From contig JABAAE010000017.1 of the NCBI GenBank assembly GCA_014238905.1, positions 1 to 64,000 on the forward strand: a stretch of DNA of 64,000 nt, given 5' to 3'. Shown here piece by piece: positions 36,421 to 44,795 of this stretch (its first letter is position 1; each line of letters starts with the position of its first letter). Under the pieces are notes generated by a model that did no database searches, was not told the DNA's origin, and saw only the letters and a program-made list of their open reading frames with translations. The position numbers and the translations under genes are program-made. This DNA is from Planctomycetota bacterium. Lineage in GTDB: Bacteria; Planctomycetota; Planctomycetia; Pirellulales; Pirellulaceae.

Positions 36421-37419
36421 ATGAAATTATTTTCCATGTTTTTGTCAGGGTGGATGGTCGTTTGTATTCAAGGTCATTTTCTTGTCGCGCAGGACTCTGA
36501 TTTGATTCAAATAGGAATCATAGGTCTGGATACCTCTCACGCTCCTGCTTTTGCAAAGATATTGAATGATCCCGACGCTGAAGACGATGTCGCGGGTTGC
36601 CGGGTGGTAGCGGCTTATCCTCATGGGAGTCAGGACATTGAATCCAGCGTCAGTCGAATTCCTCGCTACACCAAGGAACTTTCCGAAATGGGTGTCGAAA
36701 TTACCGATTCGATCGATCTCTTGCTTGAAGCGGTAGATTGCGTTTTGCTCGAAACGAATGATGGGCGGCCACATTGGGCTCAAGCCCGACAGGTAATCGA
36801 TGCGGGAAAACCTCTTTTTATAGATAAGCCCATCGCCGCATCCCTTGCGGATACCGTCCGGATTTTTCGATATGCAAAAGAGAAAGGAGTCCCCGTTTTT
36901 TCCTCCTCTTCACTGCGTTATATGGCGGGCGCTCAGGAGATTCGCAAAGGATCGCATGGCAAGATTTTAGGGGTTAATACCTATAGTCCATGCTCGTTGG
37001 AAAAAACCCATCCTGACCTGTACTGGTACGGGATTCACGGAGTAGAAATTCTCTATACCGTGATGGGACCTGGATGTCAGAGTGTCACTCGATCCACTTC
37101 TGCGGAGTTCGATGTGGTCACCGGCGTCTGGAAGGATGGTCGGATGGCGACTTTTCGTGGAATTCGTGCTGGTAAGTCGGGATATGGTGGCACGGCTTTT
37201 TGTGAAAAAGGGATTGTTGATTTGGGTAAATACGGAGGGTATCGGCCGCTGTTGGTGGAAATTGTAAAAATGTTTAAAACGGGCAAATCACCTGTCCCTC
37301 CCGAGGAGACGATTGAACTTTATGCATTCATGTCGGCAGCCGATAGGTCGAAGGAATTGGGAGGGGCACCGGTGAACGTTCAGAAGCTGATCTCAAATGT
37401 TAATACCAAGCAGAAATGA
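36421..37419 (+). CDS. Secreted Gfo/Idh/MocA-family oxidoreductase-like protein
   Basis: 332-residue protein with a Sec-type signal peptide (MKLFSMFLSGWMVVCIQGHF, cleavage near LVAQ). The Rossmann-type opening is IQIGIIGLDTSHAPAFAKIL, which replaces the usual GxGxxG with GLDTSH, so dinucleotide binding may be altered. KPLFIDKPIAASLADT is the conserved EKP-like segment with the catalytic-region lysine. The C-terminal part is shorter than in most family members. Export without a Tat motif, together with the altered nucleotide loop, suggests a non-classical role. An upstream GAGGAA supports the ATG at 36421. Confidence 0.85.
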   Translation: MKLFSMFLSGWMVVCIQGHFLVAQDSDLIQIGIIGLDTSHAPAFAKILNDPDAEDDVAGCRVVAAYPHGSQDIESSVSRIPRYTKELSEMGVEITDSIDLLLEAVDCVLLETNDGRPHWAQARQVIDAGKPLFIDKPIAASLADTVRIFRYAKEKGVPVFSSSSLRYMAGAQEIRKGSHGKILGVNTYSPCSLEKTHPDLYWYGIHGVEILYTVMGPGCQSVTRSTSAEFDVVTGVWKDGRMATFRGIRAGKSGYGGTAFCEKGIVDLGKYGGYRPLLVEIVKMFKTGKSPVPPEETIELYAFMSAADRSKELGGAPVNVQKLISNVNTKQK

Positions 37420-37582
37420 GAAATTAAATTTTGCTGGAGGCTGCGCCACATACAAACCTGTTTGAGTGAGCTGGTTTGTTTCGATATCGGTTGATGAACT
37501 GTTCAGAAGCCTTCGTTCTGAATCGACCAGCAGGTAGTATCAGAAATTGAAAAACAATCAACGTTAAACAGCGAAACAGACC

Positions 37583-38749
37583 ATGAATTCCAAGATTAAG
37601 GCTGGCGTACGGGGGATGCTGTCGGCATTAGTCGGACCAGAACAAACCATTACTTTAGGTGGCAATCCTGCGGCTTCGGTCTATTCGACACCTTCGATGA
37701 TCCATTTGATGGAACATGCAGCAAGGGAGGCTCTCCAGCCGTTGCTTAACCCGGAAGAGGAATCAGTTGGTGTGGATGTTGAGGTCGCCCATGTTGCCGC
37801 AACGCCTCCGGGAACCCGAGTTACCGCGACTGCAATAATTACCAAGGTGTCTGGGAAAATAATTTCCTTTGATGTTTCCGCTCGGGATCAATGGGAGGAA
37901 ATCGGAAAGGGCACACATCGGAGGGCCATCATCAAGACCGATAGTTTTGCTCATCGGATTGCCGAACACAAGAACCATCAACCCTTAATGCCAAGGGGGC
38001 TTGATCTAAGTGATTTGCGGATGTTGAAAACTCGCTACCGCGACAGGTTGTTACATGTCGAACTAAACCGGCCGGACAAAAAGAATGCGATTAATATTCA
38101 AATGATCAGCGAGTTGGAATTTCTATGTTCATCTTTGGAGGAGAACGATGAACAAGTCGGTGTTGTCGTCTTTACTGGAAAGGGAGGCAATTTTTCGGCC
38201 GGGGATGATGTGGCAGAACTGGATGCTGAAAATCTTACGGCTATGGAGGACCTTAGTTTACGACGTGGTAATCTCTATCGCCGAATAACGGGTTTGCCCC
38301 AAGCCACCGTTGCTGCTCTTGAGGGATTGGCAGTTGGGGGAGGAATGGTTTTTGCGTCTGCCTGTGATATTCGACTGGGAACGTATGATTTGCGTTGTGG
38401 GCTTCCTGAAGTCAAGCTTGGATGGCCGCCGAACTATGGTTGGCAGATTCTCCAAAAAACCTTGGGACGTAGCAAGTTACTTGATTTGAGTTTGACCGGC
38501 GAATTCATGGATTCAAACGCTGCCAAATCCATGGGTTGGCTTCGCAATGTTGTGCCAAGTTCACAATTGATCCCTAAGTCCAGCGAGATTGCCGAGCGAA
38601 TCTTGAACCAACCTGAGGAAGCCATCAAGGCAATCAAAACGTTGAACCGGATTTATGATAACGGAGTGGACCGACAAGCTGGACAGCAATTCATCAAATG
38701 CTTGGAAAGAGGTCAAGCTCGAGAGTCCATCAATCGATTTCGGAAATAA
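37583..38749 (+). CDS. Fluoroacetyl-CoA thioesterase-like/enoyl-CoA hydratase fusion
   Basis: 388-residue two-domain protein. Residues 1-130 resemble the FlK-type hot-dog thioesterase, with Thr36, Glu44 (STPSMIHLMEHAA) and His70 (VAHVAATPPGTRV) in the positions of the FlK catalytic triad. Residues about 145-388 are a crotonase: LNRPDKKNAINIQMI, oxyanion-hole segments GNFSAGDDV and ALEGLAVGGGMVFA, and LPEVKLGW with the second catalytic-position glutamate. The glutamate usually following GGG is replaced (GGGMVF), so the enzyme may be an isomerase or hydrolase-like crotonase rather than a true hydratase. Both domains act on acyl-CoA, so sequential processing of one substrate is plausible. Confidence 0.87.
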   Translation: MNSKIKAGVRGMLSALVGPEQTITLGGNPAASVYSTPSMIHLMEHAAREALQPLLNPEEESVGVDVEVAHVAATPPGTRVTATAIITKVSGKIISFDVSARDQWEEIGKGTHRRAIIKTDSFAHRIAEHKNHQPLMPRGLDLSDLRMLKTRYRDRLLHVELNRPDKKNAINIQMISELEFLCSSLEENDEQVGVVVFTGKGGNFSAGDDVAELDAENLTAMEDLSLRRGNLYRRITGLPQATVAALEGLAVGGGMVFASACDIRLGTYDLRCGLPEVKLGWPPNYGWQILQKTLGRSKLLDLSLTGEFMDSNAAKSMGWLRNVVPSSQLIPKSSEIAERILNQPEEAIKAIKTLNRIYDNGVDRQAGQQFIKCLERGQARESINRFRK

Positions 38750-38907
38750 TCAGTTGGATTACCAAGCGGGTGGTGGGGGAAGTCCGGAAATTCCTTTTTC
38801 GATTCCCAATAACTTTTCGCGAACCTGGAATTCTAATCACTTGCCGGGTACACGGTTTTTAGCTTTTCATGGGAAGCGAAAGGCAGGCGAGACGGTATCG
38901 TGGCTGA

Positions 38908-40263
38908 TTAGTTGGCACCAAGTAACTTATTCATTGCGTTCATCAGAATTCTCTCCGAACCAGGGCCCACCCGTGATGCACGAGGACTGGTTTCATATCC
39001 CCCCTGAGAGTAGCCGATTTTGGTTCCGATATAACCACAGCCATATTCTGAATAAGCTGCCATCGTCACAAACGAATGGGGATCCATTTTCTGGGCTTCC
39101 AGTTGGTACTCTACAAATAGCTCGCCGGGCATTAAAAGGGTTTTGGAGTGGTTTAGTGTGAGGCAAGCTGAGGAAACGGGCTGTTTTGTTTCGGTTCGGT
39201 TGATCCATGCCAAATGTTTGGCGGCGTACAGGTGATTACTATCGGATTCGTTCCTGTCTTCCAAAACGGCAATTTGAGTCTTCTTATCTAAACCACGGGC
39301 AAGTGGAAGTTGGCTCTCGATGACTTGCCATTTCAATGAGTTAGCATCAATGACCTCTCTTTCGGTTGAATTCCAAGCGGTCAACATGGCCACTTCTACG
39401 CGTTTGGCCAACACCTTCCGATTTCCCGGTGATCCATCATTCCATTTTCCGGCGCCAATATTGCCTCCTGCTCCATTGAAATGGATGTGAGGAATACCAG
39501 TTTCCTGCTCTCTGGCATTTCTCGCCATTCCAGGAAAATCGACGTTGGCTTTTCCAGTGCGGTAATAGCTTTGAGGATGTGTTGCATAAAAGGTTAGAAC
39601 GGCAACAGGTTTGCTGTTATTCCAAAAACTGATCATTTTCAAAAATGGATCAATTGTGCCTACCGGCAGATCGCGAATCGCAGGATCTTTCGTGGCTGTA
39701 TATCGTGTTATTTTCACTTTACCGTCGGGCCCCAGTATTCGACGGTTGGACGCCACCATCTTGACTGCTGCCTTTCCCAGTCCGAGATGAGTTACGGTCT
39801 GGGCGGAACGCATGGATTTGGAGATTGCTTCCACACTTCGGCTGATTACCCTGTTCAATAGTATTGGGTCGTACGCTTTTTTGCCGTACCCATATTGAGA
39901 TAATATTTTTTCTGCCGAGGCATCGCAACGTGGGGCATCATGTTGATGAACAGCATGGATACTAACGCGGTTAGTCGTTGTTCCTGCCGCCGCCGCAAAC
40001 GCTTCTTTAAATTCTGTTTGACTACCATTGGCAACGCCAAGCCAGTCAATACTGCAAAGAATAACAGGCTTTTGCGATGACTGGATGATGATTCCGCGGC
40101 ATGAAAGTGGGTTTTGAATCGCAATGGTGGGATCGTAAGCCAGCGGACTGCCGATACGCGGTGAAGCGTCCACATGAAACGTCGAAATGCGAATTTGGCC
40201 GAGTGAGTTTTGATGCACCCACAGCGTTGCCAATAGAAAGACCAATCTGTTCACAATTTTCAC
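38908..40263 (-). CDS. Neutral/alkaline ceramidase-like secreted protein
   Basis: 451-residue exported protein with signal peptide MKIVNRLVFLLATLWVHQ. It resembles the catalytic domain of neutral/alkaline ceramidases and their planctomycete relatives: an N-terminal FHVDASPRIGSPLAY strand, SIHAVHQHDAPRCD (zinc-binding His pair), FYATHPQSYYR and FNGAGGNIGAGKW, and MPGELFVEYQL and MAAYSEYGCGYIGT near the C-terminus. Members lacking the ceramidase tail domain are common in planctomycetes, and their substrate is unknown. It converges on the thioesterase/crotonase gene and follows the esterase/dehydrogenase fusion in the same direction, 56 bp after it. Confidence 0.83.
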   Translation of the reverse strand: MKIVNRLVFLLATLWVHQNSLGQIRISTFHVDASPRIGSPLAYDPTIAIQNPLSCRGIIIQSSQKPVILCSIDWLGVANGSQTEFKEAFAAAAGTTTNRVSIHAVHQHDAPRCDASAEKILSQYGYGKKAYDPILLNRVISRSVEAISKSMRSAQTVTHLGLGKAAVKMVASNRRILGPDGKVKITRYTATKDPAIRDLPVGTIDPFLKMISFWNNSKPVAVLTFYATHPQSYYRTGKANVDFPGMARNAREQETGIPHIHFNGAGGNIGAGKWNDGSPGNRKVLAKRVEVAMLTAWNSTEREVIDANSLKWQVIESQLPLARGLDKKTQIAVLEDRNESDSNHLYAAKHLAWINRTETKQPVSSACLTLNHSKTLLMPGELFVEYQLEAQKMDPHSFVTMAAYSEYGCGYIGTKIGYSQGGYETSPRASRVGPGSERILMNAMNKLLGAN

Positions 40264-40319
40264 TCGTTAGGATTGAGGTTGGGAATCTTCAAAAAAAGGT
40301 CATTGTGGCGGGAATGTTT

Positions 40320-43300
40320 TTATTGGGCACTCATCAGGAATTCAATTAAATCCGCCATTTGAATTGGAGAAATTTCTTTCTCAAGACCATCGGGCATTAG
40401 GGATAAACCAGTATTCTTTATCGCTTCAATATTCGCACGGGGAACCATGGTGGTTTTGTTTTCCGGATGCTGCAACGTAATCGAGTTGACGGATTCATTG
40501 ATAATCATCCCGGTGATCGTACGACCGTCGGTCAGTTGAACGATGTAGTTGTGAAATTGAGGATTGATTTCTCGATTAGGGTCCAAAACATTAGTAAGAA
40601 GAGCCGATCTTCCACGGTTCTTCATTGAAGCAAGGTTAGGGCCAATTTCGTTGCCAGAGCCACCAGCTTTGTGACAGGCAGCACAGTGTTTTTTAAACAG
40701 CAACCTGCCACCACTCGGATCACCCAGGATTCCTAATGAAGACTGGTATGAAGCGATCAGCGACCTCTTATCAGCATTGGTCACCTTTGACAGTAGTGAT
40801 TCAGCGAGAGTTTTAACCTCATCGTGGTTTGATTTGGAGAGAGTCGAAAGAACACCGGGCGGGAATTGTGACGCGGGTGTGTTTTTTAATAATTCTATGG
40901 TCCAGTCTCTTCTTGAAAGGAGTCTAGCAAATATTTCTCGTTGTACTTCACCTCCAAGAGTTTTCCTTATTGCAAGTAATTCTGTTGCTGTTTCCAAATC
41001 GACTGTTTGGCAGATGCCTCTTAGTGCTGCCAGTTGAATCTCTTTTGGCTGCTGGATGTTCATTAATGAAAGCAGTAGTGGTTTGTTCTTCGTTTTTCGT
41101 GCCATTGCAAGAAAGGCAATCGAGTCAACTCGGTTGGAAACGGGAGCGGTTTCGGAGACGGCTAGATTTTCCGCAATGGAAAATTGCTGCTGGAAAAAAA
41201 CGCGTAACGAATCTGCGGCTGTTAATTTCCCAAATAACGCGGGGTTCAAATCGGTCAGATTGATAATGGTATTTTTGACGTCGTTAATTTCCCCTTGGCC
41301 GATTTGGAGAGCAAGGAAACTGACCAACTCCTGTAATTCCGTGTCGCGGTTCCGTTTGGCGATTTGAGAAATTAATTTTTGGGAAATTAATGATTTCAGA
41401 TTCGAGTCTGGATTGATGGACCACGCCTGGTTCTTTTTGAATAAATCAAGCTGCAGATCATTTGCGGAACTCATGATTGCTGTCACCATCAAAGGGTGTG
41501 CGGCAGATTTTTTAAGTAACCGCCAGAGTATGGGTAGGCGATACTCTTTCTTTGTAAATCCAATCGAAAAAGCAAGCTGTAAACGGACTTGAGGGTCCGG
41601 ATCGTCCACTAGCTTCTTGAAACAAGTGTCATAGATCCACTGATGGTTGTTTTTCTCGGCGAGCAAAATGGAATGTCGCCGGATGTTTGGATCAGCATCC
41701 TGGCAGGCAATCATTAAATCGTCCAGTTTGAGTCGTCCCAGGCCATCGAGCGCATATAACGCATGGAGTCGGCCTAACTCGCCAAAATTCTTGACCCGTA
41801 CCGTTTGAAGATACTGTACCGCTGTGGAATCCTGCCTCTCGAAGATCAGTCGGGCTGCCGTTTCGCGGTGCCATGAATTGGGATGATCGAGAAATTCGAC
41901 CAAAGATTCGACGTCGATCTGTGGCTTCAAATCGCCGCCATCCTTGTATTTTCGTTTCAGTTTTGGAGTACCGAAGCGATAGATCCTGCCTAGGTTCTTT
42001 CCACTTGTTAAATCGAGATGTTTCTTTATTTCTGCCGGCAGGCTTTTTGGATGTTCGATCACTTCACGATACATGTCAAGAATGTAAAGGCAACCGCTCG
42101 GTCCATTTTCAAATTGCACTGGTCGAAACCAATTGTCAGACGACGCGATCAGCTCTGACATTGGATCGATACGTGAGGCTATAACATCCAGCCCGGTTCT
42201 CTGTATCGACTTTCGATGAACAATGTTACTGCCGACATCGCCTATTACGGCAGTGCCTTTGCTCAAGATGTCTGCATCACCCCGAAAAATCGTGATGCCA
42301 GTTGAACCAGTAAAATAACCAGCAGCTCTACCACCACCCTCCACTGGTCCTGGAACACTGCCAGCAACTCGCAACCGAGTTCTGACGATTCTCCATGGTT
42401 CAACGGGGCTTTCGCGGAAAACGGGGGCTTGTCCGCCATCATCGGCAATGCTGATACGTGGCCGTATAGCACTCATGGTTGGGTTTCTCGACAAGTAATG
42501 ATCATCGTAAAGCACTAGCTGTGCGTGGTCACTGTTGGAGCAAACGTACTTGTTACCCCAATCATCGAAGCACATGCCATGTTGCGCTCCACCTGTCTCG
42601 CTTTGGATCTGCAGTGTTCGGGGATCGAATGAAAAGTCTCTACCCCGTAATTGTATTCCTGTTTTTGGGTTGTCTTTAAAGCGGTAGACCGTACCACCTG
42701 AACTGCTGGTGGCACCATGAATTCGATTGTCCAAACCCCATCGAAAACTATTCAAAAGTCCTTGCACGTTATTGCGACCGAATCCAGAAAAAACTTTTTT
42801 CCGGATGTCAGCCTTACCGTCTCCGTCGGTATCCTTTAGAAAAAAAATGTCCGGCGCTGCTCCCACAAATACACCATCATCGAAGCAAATAATTGCGGTG
42901 GGCCAGGAAAGGCTGTCTGCAAAAATAACACTTTGGTTGTAAATTCCGTCATGATTGCTGTCGGTCAACAGGCGAACTTGCCCCAATGACTCTTTCTCCT
43001 GCTCTGAGTAATCTTTCATCTCAACAACGTACATACGTTTTCGAGAATCAAATGCCAAAGCAATGGGATCAGTAATTGCAGGTTCTGATGCAACCAGCGA
43101 GATTTGCCGTCGATTAAACGAATCGAGGGCGTTTTTGGGCGAGAGCGGTGTGAGTCTCGGCAATTCACTATCGAAGCCTATCTTATTGCTTGGTTGATGA
43201 TCGAGTGCTTTGTCAATAAAGCTATAAGCCTTTTCACGGATTTCAGATGGGAAATCGTGGCCGCAGGGCGGGTACGTGACACGCAAGTTGTCGGTGGCAT

Positions 43301-44303
43301 CAAAGAGTGAGTAGATTGGCCTGGCACGGGCGATCGCTTTTTTGACGCCATCCACATCGAAGTTGGAATCTGATTTTGGAGCATTAGAAAAAAAAGGTCT
43401 GGGAGCGAGGGCCGCAACCAGTTCGTAGAAATCAAACGGGACGAGGTCGGCGTTGAGATGGAATTTGGTTTTTAAAAACGGCATATACCGATCACTGGTC
43501 CAGCCAGCAATTTTTCCGCCGTAGTAATCATGGAACGGTGTCCAACCACAACTGCTAACAATTACTTTCAATCGTGGTTCGTGTACCGCTGTGAAAATCG
43601 CATTATGACCGCCCAGTGAATGGCCGATGACGCCGATCCGATCCCGATCCACAAACTCAACGGATTCTAGAAAATCAATGCATCGTTTGTGGTTTACGAT
43701 TCCCAGCATCGTACCGCTATCGAACCCGTCGGTTGCAAATTTGTGGTCGCTCGAATCACCAAAAGACGGGTAGTCAGGCGCGATGACCACATAGCCTCTT
43801 TTGGCAAGTTCATTTGCGTACTGGCGGTTGGGTTTCGGTGAAGTACCGCCGATGATTTTTTTACCGGGGCTTCCGGTTGGGTGCAACGCCAGCATTGCAG
43901 GAAGTTTTGCGTTTTTGGCCTTTGCGAAGTTCGGAACGTAGAGATCTGCGTGGATGGGGACTTGATTTTTTGAAGTCAGAACAATAGTCATGACTTCAAA
44001 TTCGTCGTAACTGGTTTTAGCGACTTCACGGCTGGTTACGGGAATGGAAATGGAACCTGGCGGAAAATTCCCCATCGCTAAATGTGTCGATTCGAGAATC
44101 TGTAATCGTCTTTTATTCCAGTCGTCGGTGGTCTTGATTCTTTGGCGGTTCCCGGATTTGTCCAAATAAAATGAGAGATTGGCATGCGAAAAGTTGTCAG
44201 ATTGAAAACCACCAGCGATGGGACTGACAAATGATCCGATGACTGCCATGCCCAATGCCAACGCCAGACTGTTGGCCAATTTGTGTTGATGGAATGGTGT
44301 CAC
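40320..44303 (-). CDS. Secreted fusion: alpha/beta hydrolase, dehydrogenase propeller, HEAT, cytochrome c
   Basis: 1327-residue exported protein. A signal-like segment lies at residues 10-32 (ANSLALALGMAVIGSFVSPI). Residues 60-385 are an acetyl-xylan-esterase/dienelactone-hydrolase-like domain with nucleophile Ser229 in GVIGHSLGG and the histidine in PPCGHDF. About 395-790 is the PVC-type dehydrogenase propeller (FDSRKRMYVVEMKDYSEQEK, GPSGCLYILDMYRE). About 800-1180 carries HEAT-like repeats. The C-terminal c-type heme domain has CAACH at 1207-1211 and a likely axial Met near 1303. Unlike the 1535-residue homologue at 12 kb, it has no cupredoxin. Coupled deacylation and oxidation of a saccharide is an inference. 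Confidence 0.9.
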   Translation of the reverse strand: MTPFHQHKLANSLALALGMAVIGSFVSPIAGGFQSDNFSHANLSFYLDKSGNRQRIKTTDDWNKRRLQILESTHLAMGNFPPGSISIPVTSREVAKTSYDEFEVMTIVLTSKNQVPIHADLYVPNFAKAKNAKLPAMLALHPTGSPGKKIIGGTSPKPNRQYANELAKRGYVVIAPDYPSFGDSSDHKFATDGFDSGTMLGIVNHKRCIDFLESVEFVDRDRIGVIGHSLGGHNAIFTAVHEPRLKVIVSSCGWTPFHDYYGGKIAGWTSDRYMPFLKTKFHLNADLVPFDFYELVAALAPRPFFSNAPKSDSNFDVDGVKKAIARARPIYSLFDATDNLRVTYPPCGHDFPSEIREKAYSFIDKALDHQPSNKIGFDSELPRLTPLSPKNALDSFNRRQISLVASEPAITDPIALAFDSRKRMYVVEMKDYSEQEKESLGQVRLLTDSNHDGIYNQSVIFADSLSWPTAIICFDDGVFVGAAPDIFFLKDTDGDGKADIRKKVFSGFGRNNVQGLLNSFRWGLDNRIHGATSSSGGTVYRFKDNPKTGIQLRGRDFSFDPRTLQIQSETGGAQHGMCFDDWGNKYVCSNSDHAQLVLYDDHYLSRNPTMSAIRPRISIADDGGQAPVFRESPVEPWRIVRTRLRVAGSVPGPVEGGGRAAGYFTGSTGITIFRGDADILSKGTAVIGDVGSNIVHRKSIQRTGLDVIASRIDPMSELIASSDNWFRPVQFENGPSGCLYILDMYREVIEHPKSLPAEIKKHLDLTSGKNLGRIYRFGTPKLKRKYKDGGDLKPQIDVESLVEFLDHPNSWHRETAARLIFERQDSTAVQYLQTVRVKNFGELGRLHALYALDGLGRLKLDDLMIACQDADPNIRRHSILLAEKNNHQWIYDTCFKKLVDDPDPQVRLQLAFSIGFTKKEYRLPILWRLLKKSAAHPLMVTAIMSSANDLQLDLFKKNQAWSINPDSNLKSLISQKLISQIAKRNRDTELQELVSFLALQIGQGEINDVKNTIINLTDLNPALFGKLTAADSLRVFFQQQFSIAENLAVSETAPVSNRVDSIAFLAMARKTKNKPLLLSLMNIQQPKEIQLAALRGICQTVDLETATELLAIRKTLGGEVQREIFARLLSRRDWTIELLKNTPASQFPPGVLSTLSKSNHDEVKTLAESLLSKVTNADKRSLIASYQSSLGILGDPSGGRLLFKKHCAACHKAGGSGNEIGPNLASMKNRGRSALLTNVLDPNREINPQFHNYIVQLTDGRTITGMIINESVNSITLQHPENKTTMVPRANIEAIKNTGLSLMPDGLEKEISPIQMADLIEFLMSAQ

Positions 44304-44726
44304 TTTGTTACCTCGTCATGAAATGGGAGATCTCTGCTGAGTGTATTGTAGCGAACCGATCACCGGATTTGTTATCTCCCTTGCTCGCGATTGTTCGCTG
44401 GAAATAAATCGGGAGGGCGACTTCGAAATGGAGAGCCGGTCGATTGATTGCGTTAGCTGATCGAGAAATTCGATCTAAGCCAAATCGAAATAATAGTGGC
44501 AAACCACGGTTGTCTTGAGGTGCAAAAAAGAAAGTCAAATTAATTGCTATTGTTAAGCGGGGAGATCAACAAAGAAACACGGAAATCTGGGGTTTTTCCA
44601 ATTAGCCGAGTCTTTTTAGATTTGAGCAGCGGATGAACTGAACCGGTTTTGGCCGCTCAGGTCAAAATACGGATTTTGTTTTGAGTGCTGTCCCCCCCCC
44701 GACCGCGTTGGCTTGAGTGCAGAATG
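44304..44726. other. Intergenic region
   Basis: About 420 bases upstream of the esterase/dehydrogenase fusion and downstream of clpC, both on the minus strand. It should contain the fusion gene's promoter. A run of nine C lies at 44692-44700. No coding frame here has recognisable features. Confidence 0.4.
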
Positions 44727-44755
44727 AGAAAAAGCCAACTCCGTAAGGAGTTGGC
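44727..44755 (-). terminator. Intrinsic terminator of clpC
   Basis: On the minus strand GCCAACTCC (44755-44747), a 4-nt loop, and GGAGTTGGC (44742-44734) form a perfect 9-bp stem followed by TTTTTC. It lies about 40 bases after the clpC stop. Confidence 0.93.
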
Positions 44756-44795
44756 CCGTTTTCATTACAGGATGGAATGGTCGTCGCCGGCGGAA

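Noticed and set aside
44692..44700. Run of nine C as a phase-variation tract
   Set aside because: It lies between genes and beyond the clpC terminator, with no coding frame or evident promoter spacer to switch.
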